Origin: Oreohelix idahoensis
Taxonomy: Eukaryota > Mollusca > Gastropoda > Stylommatophora > Oreohelicidae
Direction: 5' to 3'
Length of the DNA: 64,000 nt
Assembly (NCBI GenBank): GCA_024509875.1
Contig: JAMPIV010019879.1
Span: forward strand, 288,001 to 352,000
Positions 11,265 to 22,410 of the stretch are shown here, one piece after another. Made by a program: the position numbers and the translations under genes. Positions within the stretch are counted from its first letter, which is position 1, and the number at the start of each line of letters is the position of its first letter. Under the pieces are notes generated by a model. That model was not told the origin of the DNA and ran no database searches. It saw only the letters and a list, made by a program, of their open reading frames with translations.

Positions 11265-13010
11265 GACACAATCAGCTATTTATACCAGTTACAGCCACAG
11301 AATGAGCTCTATAAGTTCCAGCAACACAATGACCTCTTTATAACAGTTCCAGCGGCACAATGACCTCTTTATAACAGTTTCGGCGATACAGAGTTCTTTA
11401 TATTAGTTCCAGCTGGTCAATGAGTTTTGTTATGTTACATAATGAGCTCTTTATAACAATTCTAGCAACCAGGGCACAAAGGTCCTAGGGGTGCATTCCA
11501 ACAAATGTCATTTTTTTTAGTGTTTAAAAAAATTATTTAATTTAAATAAGATAATAATTATTTCTAAACAAAGAAATAACACTCGTAAGAATATATTTTA
11601 AAAAAAAGATTGATTTACAATATAATTTTCTTTATGGTTTTATGACATTCAGGAACGCTTTGTGGGTGCACCACTTTGATATTAAATTAAAAGATTTTGA
11701 AAATTTTTAAGGGAAAAGGAAGGGATAATATTTTTGCACACACTCGTTGAGGGGGAGGGAGGTGTGTTTGCCACTTGGAATTTCCAGCGGCAAGAGTTTT
11801 TCTAAACTTATCTATGATCAACAATGAGTGCAGATCAACTCTGTTGAAGAACAAATGGCGTATGACATGGATTTAAATGAACCTGTGATAAAGTTTGCAG
11901 AGGCAAAGGCAAGGAAAGTAAATTTTTGAGGAAAACAATTACAGTAAGTAAAATTCACCAATTGCTTTATTAAATTTCTTGTTACAAATTCTAGTCCTTT
12001 GTGTTGTTGCGATCCCTGTTAGCTATTTCTTTCAGGGTAGTAAATAGGACATTGTAACTCCTTCCGTGCCAATGAATTTGATGACCAGGGGAAGAGGAGA
12101 AATGGAGGATGATAAAAGTTTATTTTGTGATAATGTTCCATGTCATATTTGTGCACGCAGATAAATATTAAAGAAGAATGGATAGAAAGATGAATGGGTG
12201 GGAATAGGTAAGCTAGGGTGATGGATAGATAGGTGGATGGATGGTACAAAACACAACTGGGGTGCAAATTTTAAGTCTTGCCTAGGGCGCATGAAACCCT
12301 TGTCCGGCCCTGCTAGTGACACAATGAGCTCTTTATATCAGTTGCAGCGGCACAATGCGCTCTTTCTAACAGATACAGCAACACAAAGAGCTCTTTATAA
12401 CTACTCCTGACACAATAAGCTTTTTAGAACAGTTTCTGTGACACAATGAGCTCTTTATAACAGTTCCTGCAGCACAATGAGATCTTTATAACAGTTCCAA
12501 TGCAAGAATGAGCTATCTATAAATTCCAGCAACAACAATGAACTCTTTACAACAGTTAATGCAACATAATGAGCTCTTTATAACAGTTGCAGCCACAGAA
12601 AGAGCTCTTTATAAGTTCCAGCAACACAATGAGTTCTTCCAATGGCTCCTGCCACACAATGAGCTTTTTAGAACAGTTCTAGTGACACAATGAGCTCCTA
12701 ATACCAGTTCTTGACAAAATGAGCTCTTTATAACAGTTCCAATGACACCATGAGCTCTTTATAACAGTTCCAGCTACACAATGAGCTTTTTAGAACTGTT
12801 CTAGTGACAAATGAGCTCTTTATAACATTTGCAATGCCACAATCACTTTAGAACAGATCCAACGACACAATAAGCTCTCTATAACAGTTCCTGCAACTAA
12901 GAGCTCTTTATAACACTTCCAGTGACACAATGAGCTCTTTATAACACTTTCAGTAACACAAAGAAATCTTTATAACAGTTCAATGACACAACAAGCTCCT
13001 TATACCAAAT
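11265..13010. repeat. ~31-bp minisatellite, two blocks
   Basis: Diverged copies of a ~31-bp unit with core acaatgagctctttataaca and a variable 'gttccagc' linker. Block 1 covers about 11265-11469 and block 2 about 12313-13010. They are separated by a hAT-like insertion and would form one array without it. Many units keep a gagctc hexamer and a 'tttataa' stretch. No coding potential. Confidence 0.85.
11470..12312. mobile_element. hAT-like non-autonomous element in the minisatellite
   Basis: The 843-bp insert begins cagggcacaaaggtcctagg and ends cccttgtccggccctg, giving imperfect inverted ends of the form CAGGGC. Flanking 8-mers are ctagcaac (11462-11469) and ctagtgac (12313-12320), six of eight matching, consistent with an aged 8-bp hAT target duplication. 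The interior is AT-rich with a GGAT-type microsatellite near 12180-12245 and no transposase frame. The location inside a repeat array makes the boundaries easy to see. The repeat-derived target weakens the TSD as evidence. Confidence 0.65.
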
Positions 13011-13544
13011 CAAATGTAAAAGTCAAGCACATCACAGTCAGATCATATTTCCATTTTTAAATGATGATAATGATGTAAAAATGACAAGCTTGTAGCTCAT
13101 ATAAAAATTTATGTATAATACAAAATCTATTAGCTACAAAGTAACAGATTCATGAAACCTTCACTTGTGTAAACTCTTATAAGTAGGGATGTGCTGGAGT
13201 CTGAAATTTGAAATCCAAGGGATCTGAATGATCTTAACAAATCCAGAATCGGATGGATAATTTCACAATTCTGTTAGTTTTGAAGAAAAAAAATTATATA
13301 CATAAATATATTATTGGCTTGGATTGATAGCGTAAACAAGGTACCTGCCAAGCCTGCAATGCAAAGGCCTGTAAATAACATCTATAATAATTTGAGAAGA
13401 AGCACTTAAAACTATATTTATATGTATTTTAAGAATTTTGAGTCTGTGGGAGTAGAAAGAGCACGTTTAGAAGTATATCTTTTTTACGTCCATCTTGCTC
13501 AATTACACCTTGAAAAAACTTATGCTATGAAATAAGAAAAATGT
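13011..13544. other. Non-coding stretch, nothing recognised
   Basis: AT-rich DNA between the minisatellite and the LINE fragments. No frame, RNA or repeat unit could be supported. Confidence 0.5.
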
Positions 13545-14223
13545 TTAACAAGATCTCCCCTGGCCCCCATTCTTCTTTTTCTCTGTGGGTTCCAGTCACA
13601 GACATGTCAAGTTAAATTGGTTGTTTGACGAGGATGTGTCCTATCCATCTTTCTCTCTGTAATCTCTAGCTGTATTGGCTCTATTCCACAGGTCCATATT
13701 TGTTATTACTACTGATCATTTGCTACAGGAGCACTGACACAGGTATCTGTTTGTGAATGTCTTGAGTTTTGAGCCCATGTTCTTGGTGATGTGCCACGTT
13801 TCTGAGCCACAGAGGACAGATTTTACATTTGTGTTGAACTGTATAATTTTTTGTTCCTGGAAAAAGATGTAGTGTTCTATAACTGATTGACAAAAGTTGA
13901 GTTCAAATCTTGATTTATTTATCCTGGCACTACCATCATTGTTTGTTGATGTTGCTTGCCAAGTAGGTCAAGCTATGCACTTCCTTTGTTTTACTTACAT
14001 TTATGTGTCACCCTGTACGATTGTTAATCTGTTATTTCCTTGTGTCTTGTAATTTACAAGATGGAAGGCATAGACCATCTGCCAAATCAAGATATTCTAG
14101 CTGTTTGTCAAACGTCCAAATTTTTTGTTGGCCTTCTGTTGTCTCATCATGCAGTCCATAACCACATGGTAGACCATTGGTGAAAGCAGATATCCTTGTC
14201 TAACCCCGCTGAATATTCTAATT
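13545..14223 (-). pseudogene. LINE RT and C-terminal fragment, host of a second LINE
   Basis: On the minus strand from 14223 the frame reads IRIFSGVRQGYLLSPMVYHV, the 'GVRQGC.LSP' RT block. It then passes through shifted frames with NVKSVLCGSETWHITK near 13830 and ends near 13550 with WNPQRKRRMGARG. This order is the RT thumb and C-terminal region of a LINE related to the one at 42.7-44.7 kb. The catalytic YADD region is damaged and many stops are present. A second LINE copy (14224-15220) is inserted at its upstream edge. Confidence 0.65.
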
Positions 14224-15220
14224 TCTTCTTCTTTGATCCTTAGCCGCCGACCGTCAAAGCAGTCAGTGGCCATCACGCCTAGTGGCGTCTTGTAGGGCAA
14301 CAACAAATTGATTCCACTTTGCTCGGTCGGCGGCCATCCTTCATACAGTACCCCAACTCTGGTTCATTCTTTGCATCTCAACCTCCACAGTCCTCCGCCA
14401 GGTTGTTTTTGGTCGGCCTCTCTTTCGTTTTCCTTCAGGGGTCTAAAGCATAGCTGTTCTTGTGATGGCATCGGGCTCTCTTCTGAGGACATGGCCAACC
14501 CAGCTCCAGCGTCTGCCAGCTATGATGGTGTGCATGTCCTCTTGCTTACTCCGAGTAAGCAGATCTTTGTTGGTGATGGTTTTCGGCCAAAAGATTTGGT
14601 GAATTTTTCTTAGGCATGTTGTGTGAAAAGAGGACAATTTCGACATTTCCTTCTCTGTAACTCTCCAGCATTCCGCACCATAGAGAAGCACAGAAAGCAC
14701 ACAGCTCTGATATAATCTTAATTTTGTGCTTGTGCTGTATTGAGAGGACTTCCAGATGTTAAGGCTAAAAAAGGCTGTTCTTGCCTTATTCATTCTGATG
14801 TTAATGTCTTTGCCTGCCCCGCCATCTGGTGTTACTATGCATCCTAGGTATGTGAAGGTGTCTGTCTGTACCAGTTGCCGATTCCTTACTGATATGGGCT
14901 CAGGGTTGCTCACATTGAGCGTCATGACCTCTGACTTCTTTAAATTGATGTTCAAGCCCACCTGCTGGCTAAACTTATTAAGTCTATCCATTTTTTCCTG
15001 GATGTGTTGATGTGAATGTGCTAGTAGTGCAATGTCATCTGCATATTCCAGATCTTCCAATGTAGAAAATGTAGTCCATCTTATTCCTCTTGGACTGCCC
15101 TCTGTTGTCTGGCGCATCACCCAATCTATGACTGTTAAAAATAGAGTGGTTGATAAGGGGCATCCCTGTCGTACTCCTGTCTTCACTTCAAAGGTTAGGT
15201 TGGACAGGAGTACGACAGGG
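14224..15220 (-). mobile_element. 5'-truncated APE LINE copy with target duplication
   Basis: The minus-strand frame at 14443-15186 starts in RT block KTGVRQGCPLSTTLFLTVID, contains the catalytic box EYADDIALLAH, then LLYGAECWRVTEKEMSKLSS and WSWVGHVLRREPDAITRTAM. The frame continues downstream with a shift to the usual end KWNQFVVALQDATRR and an (AAG)n-type tail at about 14224-14236. It is the same family as the element at 17244-23957. Flanks atattctaatt (14213-14223) and atattgtaatt (15221-15231) form an 11-bp target duplication with one mismatch. The endonuclease and the first half of RT are missing. Confidence 0.85.
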
Positions 15221-15222
15221 AT
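15169..15222. repeat. 20-bp inverted repeat at a LINE 5' end
   Basis: atccctgtcgtactcctgtc is followed, after about 21 bp, by its exact reverse complement gacaggagtacgacagggat. The first arm encodes the VRQG block on the minus strand. The second arm is an inverted extra copy sitting at the 5' truncation point of the LINE. Confidence 0.9.
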
Positions 15223-15248
15223 ATTGTAATTTACTTCTATTTAATTCT

Positions 15249-16912
15249 GACTTATCTAGACATGAAACAGACTTGTGTGTGTGTGTGTGATCCTAACAAA
15301 ACTGACTTGACATCTAGACATGAAACAAGACTTGTGTGTGTGTGTGTGTGATCCTAACAAAACAGACTTGACATCTAGACATGAAACAAGACTTATGTGT
15401 GTGTGTGTGATCCTAACAAAACAGACTTGACATCTAGACATGAAACAGACTTGTGTGTGTGTGTGTGTGATCCTAACAAAACTGACTTGACATCTAGACA
15501 TGAAACAAGACGTGTGTGTGTGTGATCCTAACAAAACTGACTCGACATCTAGACATGAAACAGACTTGTGTGTCTGTGATCCTAACAAAACTGACTTGAC
15601 ATCTAGACATGAAACAAGACATGTGTGTGATCCTAACAAAACAGACTTGTGTGTGTGTGATATTAACAAAACAGACTTGTGTGTGTGATCCTAACAAAAC
15701 TGACATTCACATCTAAACATGAAACAAGACTTGTGTGTGTGTGTGATCCTAACAAAACTGACTTGACATCTAGACATGAAACAGAATTGTGTGTGTGCGT
15801 GATCCTAACAAAACTGACGACATCTAGACATGAAACAGACTTGTGTGTGTGTGTGATCCTAACAAAACTGACTTGACATCTAGACATGAAATAAGACGTG
15901 TGTGTGTGATCCTAACAAAACTGACTTGACATCTAGACATGAAACAGACTTGTGTGTGTGTGTGATCATAACAAAACTGACTTGACATCTAGACATGAAA
16001 CAGACTTGTGTGTGTGTGATCCTAACAAAAAACAAAACGACGTGTGTGTGTGATATTAACAAAACAGACTTTGTGTGTGTGTGATCCTAGCAAAACAGAT
16101 TTGATATCTAGACATGAAACAAGACTTGTGTGTGTGTGATCCTAACAAAACTGACTTGACATCTAGACATGAAACAGAATTGTGTGTGTGTGTGATCCTA
16201 ACAAAACTGACGACATCTAGACATGAAACAGACTTGTGTGTGTGTGTGATCCTAACAAAACTGACTTGACATCTAGACATGAAATAAGACGTGTGTGTGT
16301 GATCCTAACAAAACTGACTTGACATCTAGACATGAAACAGACTTGTGTGTGTGTGTGATCATAACAAAACTGACTTGACATCTAGACATGAAACAGACTT
16401 GTGTGTGTGTGATCCTAACAAAACAGACGTGTGTGTGTGATCCTAACAAAACAGACTTTGTGTGTGTGTGATCCTAGCAAAACAGATTTGATATCTAGAC
16501 ATGAAACAAGACTTGTGTGTGTGTGATCCTAACAAAACTGACTTGACATCTAGACATGAAACAGACTTGTGTGTGTGTGTGATCATAACAAAACTGACTT
16601 GACATCTAGACATGAAACAGACTTGTGTGTGTGTGATCCTAACAAAACAGACGTGTGTGTGTGATCCTAACAAAACAGACTTTGTGTGTGTGTGATCCTA
16701 GCAAAACAGATTTGATATCTAGACATGAAACAAGACTTGTGTGTGTGTGATCCTAACAAAACAGACCTACATGTGTGTGTGATCCTAACAAAACTGACTT
16801 GACATCTAGACATGAAACAGACGTGTGTGTGTGATCCTAACAAAACTGACTTGACATCTAGACATGAAACAGACTTGTGTGTGTGTGTGTGTGTGTGTGA
16901 TCCTAACAAAAA
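15249..16912. repeat. GT-rich satellite, ~50-60-bp unit
   Basis: About 30 units built from 'gatcctaacaaaactgac', 'ttgacatctagacatgaaac', 'agacttg' and a (TG)4-10 tract. Length varies mainly through the TG tract and loss of the 'gacatctagacatgaaa' part. A larger period of roughly 390 bp is visible: the run with aattgtgtgtg and the deletion variant ctgacgacatc recurs near 15780-15830 and 16165-16215. Frames such as CLDVKSVLLGSHTH are by-products of the repeat. No gene. Confidence 0.9.
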
Positions 16913-17233
16913 CCTTCCAATCTTCATAACCATTTTTTTTACCGTCACCTTCGTCATTAACCTTTTTTTACTCAGGGTGATTAAGAAGTGACTTCCTATT
17001 TTTAAACTATTTCTTCACTGCTATCCAACTAATTTATATGAAACAAACATCAAAATAAAGACATTTAACTGCCATTAAATACTATGTCACAACACCAAAT
17101 GTTGTTTATCCTACACATGACTTCATAGCTGGCATCAATTTTTCCTGTCTCTTGTGATGTCAGTGTGTGGACCATTTTAAATTTGATTTTACTTTATTTT
17201 GTCTCTGGGAATAAAAAAATAAAAAAACCTATT
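16913..17233. other. Short unique spacer
   Basis: AT-rich sequence between the satellite and the LINE target site. Nothing recognisable. It ends in the target duplication agtcaaatag at 17234-17243. Confidence 0.5.
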
Positions 17234-17337
17234 AGTCAAATAGAAGTCCTCCAGGTTGGGGGTTTTAGCACAGGGCCGACACCCCTGTCTATGTAAAAAT
17301 CGCACATGTTACGGAAACGGCAACAAATGAAAAAACT

Positions 17338-18672
17338 TTGATGCGGGGCGGACATCCGGAGTCTCAGGCTCGTATGACTGACAGTGGTGAAAGTCGAAAG
17401 GAAGCCATTGGCATGAAAACGGATGCCCTGACCACAAAACATGAAACCAGAATTGGTTTTTGGAACGTCAGAACTATGAATGAGGCAGGAAAGCTGAGAC
17501 AAATCACAGCAGAGATGAGGAATTACAAATTACAATCCTGGGAATAAGCGAGAGCAGATGGACAGGGATGGGGAGAATAAAAACAGCTACAGGGGAAACA
17601 GTACTTTATTCTGGTAGAGAGGATGGTCAGCACAATGAAGGTGTAGCCATTATCCTGAAGAAAGGAATGGAAAGGTCTTTACTGGAATGGAAACCCATTA
17701 ATAACAGACTGATAAGAGCAAGACTGAGATTCACCAACACCACAATTATACAATGCTATGCACCAACAAACGACAGCGATGAAGAGATCAAGGACGAGAT
17801 CTATCAACAGGTACAAAAGGAAATGGAAACTGTACCCATGTACGATCTTATTATAGTAATGGGAGATCTAAATGCAAAAGTTGGAACACACAATAATTAT
17901 AACGAAAGAGTAATGGGAAAATGCGGCAGTGGAACAGTAAATGAGAATGGGGACAAATTAATAAGCTTCTGCAGTATTAACAACCTGGTCATTGGAGGAA
18001 CACTTTTTCAACACAAAGAAGTGCACAAGTTAACGTGGGAATCACTAAACGGACGAGACAGAAACCAGATAGATCACAAAATGATCAATGGCAGATGGAG
18101 ACATGCACTACAAGACGTGAAAGTAAGAAGAGGCGTAGATGTGGGAAGTGATCATCACCTAGTAGTAGCAAGACTGAAGGTGAAACTCAAGAGCTGCTGG
18201 ACCAGTTGCAGTCAAACAGAAAAGATATAACATCATGAAATTTAAGGACCCCCTCACAAGAAAAGCGTTCGCCATCGACGCAAAGAGACGATATCAGATT
18301 ACCAAAAGCCAGGAAAGAACAGAGACCGATGATGTCGACCAGAAATTCAACACCATCTCAACAATATACAAGGAAAGCAGCAAGTCATGCTTGGGATTCC
18401 AGGAAAGAAAGAGCCAAGACTGGATAACACCAGAAACGCTAAACATCATAGCAAAGAGAAAGGAAATGAAAAGAAAGAAAGCAGAAGCTAAGTCTCCCAG
18501 GTTAAAGGCAATATATAGTGAACAGTACAGTCAGCTGGACAAGGAAGTAAAACGTCAAACCCGTGCTAACAAAAGGACATTTCTGGATGACCTTGCAAGA
18601 CAGGCAGAAGAGGCAGCACTGAGAAATGAACAAAGCACAGTTTATAAAATAACTAAACTAACTCTGAACAAC
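17338..18672 (+). pseudogene. LINE endonuclease and linker, three frames
   Basis: The endonuclease starts ETRIGFWNVRTMNEAGKLRQ in the first frame. It shifts near 17535 and continues GMGRIKTATGETVLYSGRED, then EGVAIILKK, IIQCYAPTNDSDEEIKDEI, then the catalytic block IVMGDLNAKVGTHNN and SDHHLVVARLK near 18150. A second shift near 18190 leads into the linker frame (18235-18672): KFKDPLTRKAF, then WITPETLNIIAKRKEMKRKK, ending VYKITKLTLNN, where the insertion begins. The fold nicks the chromosomal target to prime reverse transcription. Two frameshifts make it non-functional as it stands. Confidence 0.85.
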
Positions 18673-18722
18673 GGCTGGAATTTCCATGTGCCTGTGGTAG
18701 GGAATTCTCTACTCAGAGAGGA

Positions 18723-19394
18723 ATGAAAATCCACCGAACGAAAAAGGGTTGTGGGAGGTCATCTGGGGGAGATCAACAGCGCTCTGTCTCGACGGATAAG
18801 ACGTTAGAAGAACGCAGCCAGGAGTCAATCCACAGTGCTGAGTACATTCAAGTTGATCTGCCTGATGATGATCTCACACACTTCTTGGACGGAAAGAGAG
18901 ATGCAATCAAGTTTCCACCTGCCAGTGCAAAAGGGCTTTGGGAACAGCTGGACGAAGCCTTGGCAAAAGAGTTGGATAACAACCTGAAGCAGATAACTTT
19001 GGAGAAGAAGCTGGAAATCTTTGGCGACATAATATATCTGCACTGTCGCAAAGTGTTCGGAGTGAGGGAGGCAAGGGAAAGTAACCCACCACGAAAAAGT
19101 AGAAGACAAATTAAAATAGAAGAATTCAGGAAACAGAAGAAGCATGCCCGAAAACTTTTCAAGAACGCAGTTGCCATAGAGAAGGAAGGGTTACAACAGG
19201 TTTGGAAGCACCTGAAAGGCCAACATAATGCCCTTTGTAGAGCAGAAAGGTTGTGCAGGAAGAGAAGGAAGACTCGAAGGGATAGGGAAAGATTCTTCAG
19301 GGAGCCCTTCAAGTTTGCCAAAGAACTGTTTGAGCAGCCACGGTCGGGTACGCTAAACATCAAGAAAGAAGACCTGAAGAACACCTTAGAATGA
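18723..19394 (+). pseudogene. N-terminal region of the R2/Hero-like ORF
   Basis: A 223-codon frame. Residues ~40-110 read YIQVDLPDDDLTHFLDGKRD and then KFPPASAKGLWEQLDEALAK, followed by EIFGDIIYLHCRKVFGV. A strongly basic helical stretch follows (KSRRQIKIEEFRKQKKHARK, then RAERLCRKRRKTRRDRERFF) and ends FKFAKELFEQPRSGTL. This arrangement precedes the RT domain in Hero-like elements as I recall them. The basic part probably binds nucleic acid. The frame ends at a TGA at 19392-19394 and the RT continues in another frame, so a frameshift lies near 19390-19430. No N-terminal zinc fingers or Myb motif are seen, so the 5' end may be truncated. Confidence 0.7.
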
Positions 19395-19432
19395 CATATT
19401 CAGATGGTCGCAGAGATTAGCCGCTCAGCAGC

Positions 19433-21907
19433 ATGGCAGGCCTTAAATGGCCGAGTAAGCCAGGAGCTGAATTTAACACCAAGCCCCCAACGGTGCAAGA
19501 GGTAGAAAGCATTGTCCAGAAAGCTCGGTGCATATCAGCTCCAGGTCCTAATGGTGTTCCATATGTGGTGTATAAGAGATGCCCTGAAGTGCTCAAACGA
19601 CTGCTCCGTTTACTGAAGAATGCGTGGAAAACCCAGCTTGTAAGCAAGGAATGGAGAAAGGCGAACGGAGTCTACATCCCGAAGGAGCAAAATTCCACAG
19701 ACATCAGTCAGTTCAGGCCAATCTCACTACTCAATGTGGAAGGGAAGATATTCTTCTCAGTGATGGCGAAAAGACTCACTACATACCTCCTGGCAAATGG
19801 GTACATTGACACTACCATTCAGAAAGGAGGTATCCCAGGTACACCAGGATGTCTAGAGCATGCCACAATGATCTGGGAAGCAATCCAAAAGGCAAAGTCT
19901 GACAGAACAAACCTCCATGTAATCTGGTTGGATCTAGCGAATGCTTATGGATCCGTTCCACACCAGATGTTGTGGCAGGCCCTAGAAATGTATCATGTTC
20001 CACAAGAGATTGCAGCAATGCTGAAGCTGTATTTCGCAGGTTTTGCTGTCAGATTTTCAACCAGAGAGTATACAACGAAGTGGATTGGCCTTGAAGTTGG
20101 AATTGTGATGGGGTGTACCATCTCTCCGATACTATTCGTGATGGCTATGCAAGTAATCCTCAATGCGGCTAAAGGAATGGCTATAGGTCCAAAGCTCGGT
20201 GGAATGTGTCACATGCCACCGCTCAAAGCATTCATGGATGACACAACAATTCTGACATCAGATGAACATCAGGCCCGGAGGATGTTAGAACGCCTGGATG
20301 AACTAGTCAGCTGGTGCAGAATGAGCTTCAAACCCAAGAAGTCGAGAAGCCTATCAGTCAGGAAAGGGAAGATAGCAGAGGACATATTCATGGTTTCCAA
20401 CCAAAGAATCCCTACTGTCATTGAGGAACCTGTTAAAAGTCTTGGCAGGGTGTACGATGCTTCATTAAAAGACTCGAAGGCAGTGCAACAGACAATAGAA
20501 ATGGCAGACAGAGGGCTACAGATCATAGACCAAAGCAGACTCCTGGGAAAGTTCAAACTGTGGTGCCTCCAGTTCATGTTGATACCGAAGTTGCTGTGGC
20601 CACTGCTTATATATGAAATAAGCACAAGTACAGCGGAAGCTATAGAGCAGAAGGTCAACAAGTTCATGAGAAAGTGGCTAGGGGTACCACCAGGTCTGTC
20701 AGATGTGGCACTGTACTGCAAAAAGTCAAAACTTCTGCTTCCTTTCAAGTCAGTTGTTGAAGAGTACAAAGTTGGAAAGGCAAGGCTTGCAACGATGCGA
20801 CGCGAGTCAGCTGATGACGTGGTTAAGTCCATTCAGCCCACACTGAAAACGGGAAGGAAGTGGAGAGTGGAAGAAGCTGTTGATGCTGCCCAAGAGTCAC
20901 TCAAACTGAGGGAGGTAATCAGATACACACAAACGAATAGACGGGGATTTGGTCATGGAGACATCTGCTGGTGGTCCAAGGCATCAAGCAGGGAGCACAG
21001 AGACATGGTAGTTCAGGAGATACGAGGAGCTGAGAATGATAAGAGGTTGCAAAAAGCAGTGCAGCAGGTCCAACAAGGCCAATGGACTACATGGGAAGGA
21101 GCCCTGCAGAGGTCCTTGACATGGAATGAAATATGGCATATGGCACCTCTTAGGCTCAGCTTCGTTGTTAGATCAATGTATGACCTGCTGCCGTCGGCCA
21201 CCAACCTTGTGAAATGGGGAAAGTCGGATGATGAGCAGTGCCCCCTGTGCCAGGGGAGGCAGACACTCGAACACGTGCTCTCAGCGTGTAAGGTGTCATT
21301 AGGGCAAGGGCGATACACTTGGCGTCATAACAAAGTGCTAAATGAGCTTGCTGCGACAATAGATCTGGCAAGGATGAAGGCAAATAGCAAACCAGAGCCG
21401 AGCACCGCAAATACATACTTTCTGAGAGCAGGAAAGTCAGCACACCCCAAATCGAGTAAACCTGGTAGCAGTTTACCATCTCTTCTTGACTCTGCAAACG
21501 ACTGGGAGATGGTGGTAGACCTACCTGGATGAGGGACATATCCCGAGAGTATCAGAAAATCGCGGAGACGGCCGGATATAGTGCTTCATTCTTCAGCAAC
21601 ACTTCAGGTCATACTGATTGAACTGACCGTGCCATTTGAATCCAGATTAGACGAGCAACATTCGTTCAAAGCGGCCAAGTATAGTGATCTGGCCGCGGAT
21701 CTGAGACATGATGGGTTCACTGCAAGGGTCATGGCTGTTGAAGTGGGTGCAAGAGGGCTTGTGGCTGCATCAGTGTATGATCTATTGAAACTGTTGGGGC
21801 TGAAGGGAAAACAGTCGAGAACAAGGGCACTGAAGAGGATTAGTGAAACTGCCGAAAAGGCATCAGGCTGGCTGTGGAACAACCGCAATGGGCAATGGAA
21901 ATCGTGA
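19433..21907 (+). pseudogene. RT and restriction-like endonuclease, one in-frame TGA
   Basis: RT: PTVQEVESIVQKARCISAPG, FRPISLLNVEGKIFFSVMAK, HVIWLDLANAYGSVPHQMLW (catalytic Asp), VGIVMGCTISPILFVMAMQV, and FMDDTTILTS (the YxDD box appears as FMDD). A CCHC-type motif CPLCQGRQTLEHVLSAC lies near codon 610. An in-frame TGA at 21530-21532 ends the 699-codon frame. The same frame then continues as RRRPDIVLHSSATLQVILIE, giving the R..PD...(D/E)..T pattern of the R2-type nuclease, up to stop at 21905. One stop codon therefore separates an otherwise continuous 825-codon RT-nuclease polypeptide. I infer a nonsense mutation. Readthrough is possible but unsupported. Confidence 0.85.
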
Positions 21908-22410
21908 CAATAAACGCTGCAGTACAGAAAACCCCAGGAATTTTTCTAAGTCCACAATACGCTGAGTTTTTAGGCGTACTAGTGAAAGGGCTGTGGCTGA
22001 GAGGCGACAGGCGATGTATACTATAAGGGGTGTCAGGAAGAATTTCAGTGGCGAGCGCGCAGTGTCAAGTCTCGTCGGCTTCGCGCAAGTGACTCAGTGT
22101 GTGTCCGTAGTTGTGATGTGCTACGGAGCGAACGGAATAATTTGTCTTCTCTTTGTTACTTTCACAATTGCCTCCACGGCTGGCGGAGTTGTGGATTAAA
22201 GTTGCTACCATAAGTGAAATGGGTTCATTTTCGATACAAGACAACAGGAGGCTGAGACGCTTGGGAGTCATGACCCAAGTGGGCCTCCCCCCCCCCCCCC
22301 CCCTAGAGTGTAAAGGAGTATGTAGGGCCGAAACACTTGTCGGACGGGGGGACTTCTTCTGATGATCAAATTGCTTCCTGTTGTATTGCTCTGAAAGAGT
22401 TTCCTATCAT
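21908..22410 (+). other. 3' region of the R2/Hero-like element
   Basis: A non-coding ~500-bp tail after the endonuclease. It has a run of C residues at about 22287-22303, then 'ggccgaaacacttgtcgg', a G run and 'cttctgatgatcaaatt'. The last ~100 bp is shared with 7130-7231, so it is probably the 3' UTR recognised by the element's RT. The frames at 21993-22199 and 22153-22362 are unlikely to be coding. Confidence 0.6.

Larger units (their letters stand above)
18673..22410 (+). mobile_element. R2/Hero-like LINE with restriction-like endonuclease
   Basis: This ~3.7 kb element is nested inside the APE LINE. It has a charged N-terminal frame, an RT frame with a CCHC-type motif and a C-terminal PD-(D/E)XK-like endonuclease, then a ~500-bp 3' region containing a C16 run (about 22287-22303) and a distinctive 3' end. 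The lack of an APE endonuclease together with the C-terminal nuclease places it in the R2/CRE/NeSL/Hero group. The block KGGIPGTPGCLEHATMIWEA suggests Hero (inference). The 5' boundary is set where the host LINE frame stops matching. No target duplication is visible. The 3' ~100 bp is shared with the insert at 7130-7231. Confidence 0.8.

Noticed and set aside
15256..16957. Many overlapping frames with LLGSHTH and MSRCQVSF words as a repetitive protein
   Set aside because: They are translations of the GT-rich satellite on both strands. Frames shift with TG-tract length and no start or flanking gene context exists.
18825..21888. Minus-strand frames across the R2/Hero-like element
   Set aside because: Shadows of the plus-strand RT and nuclease frames.
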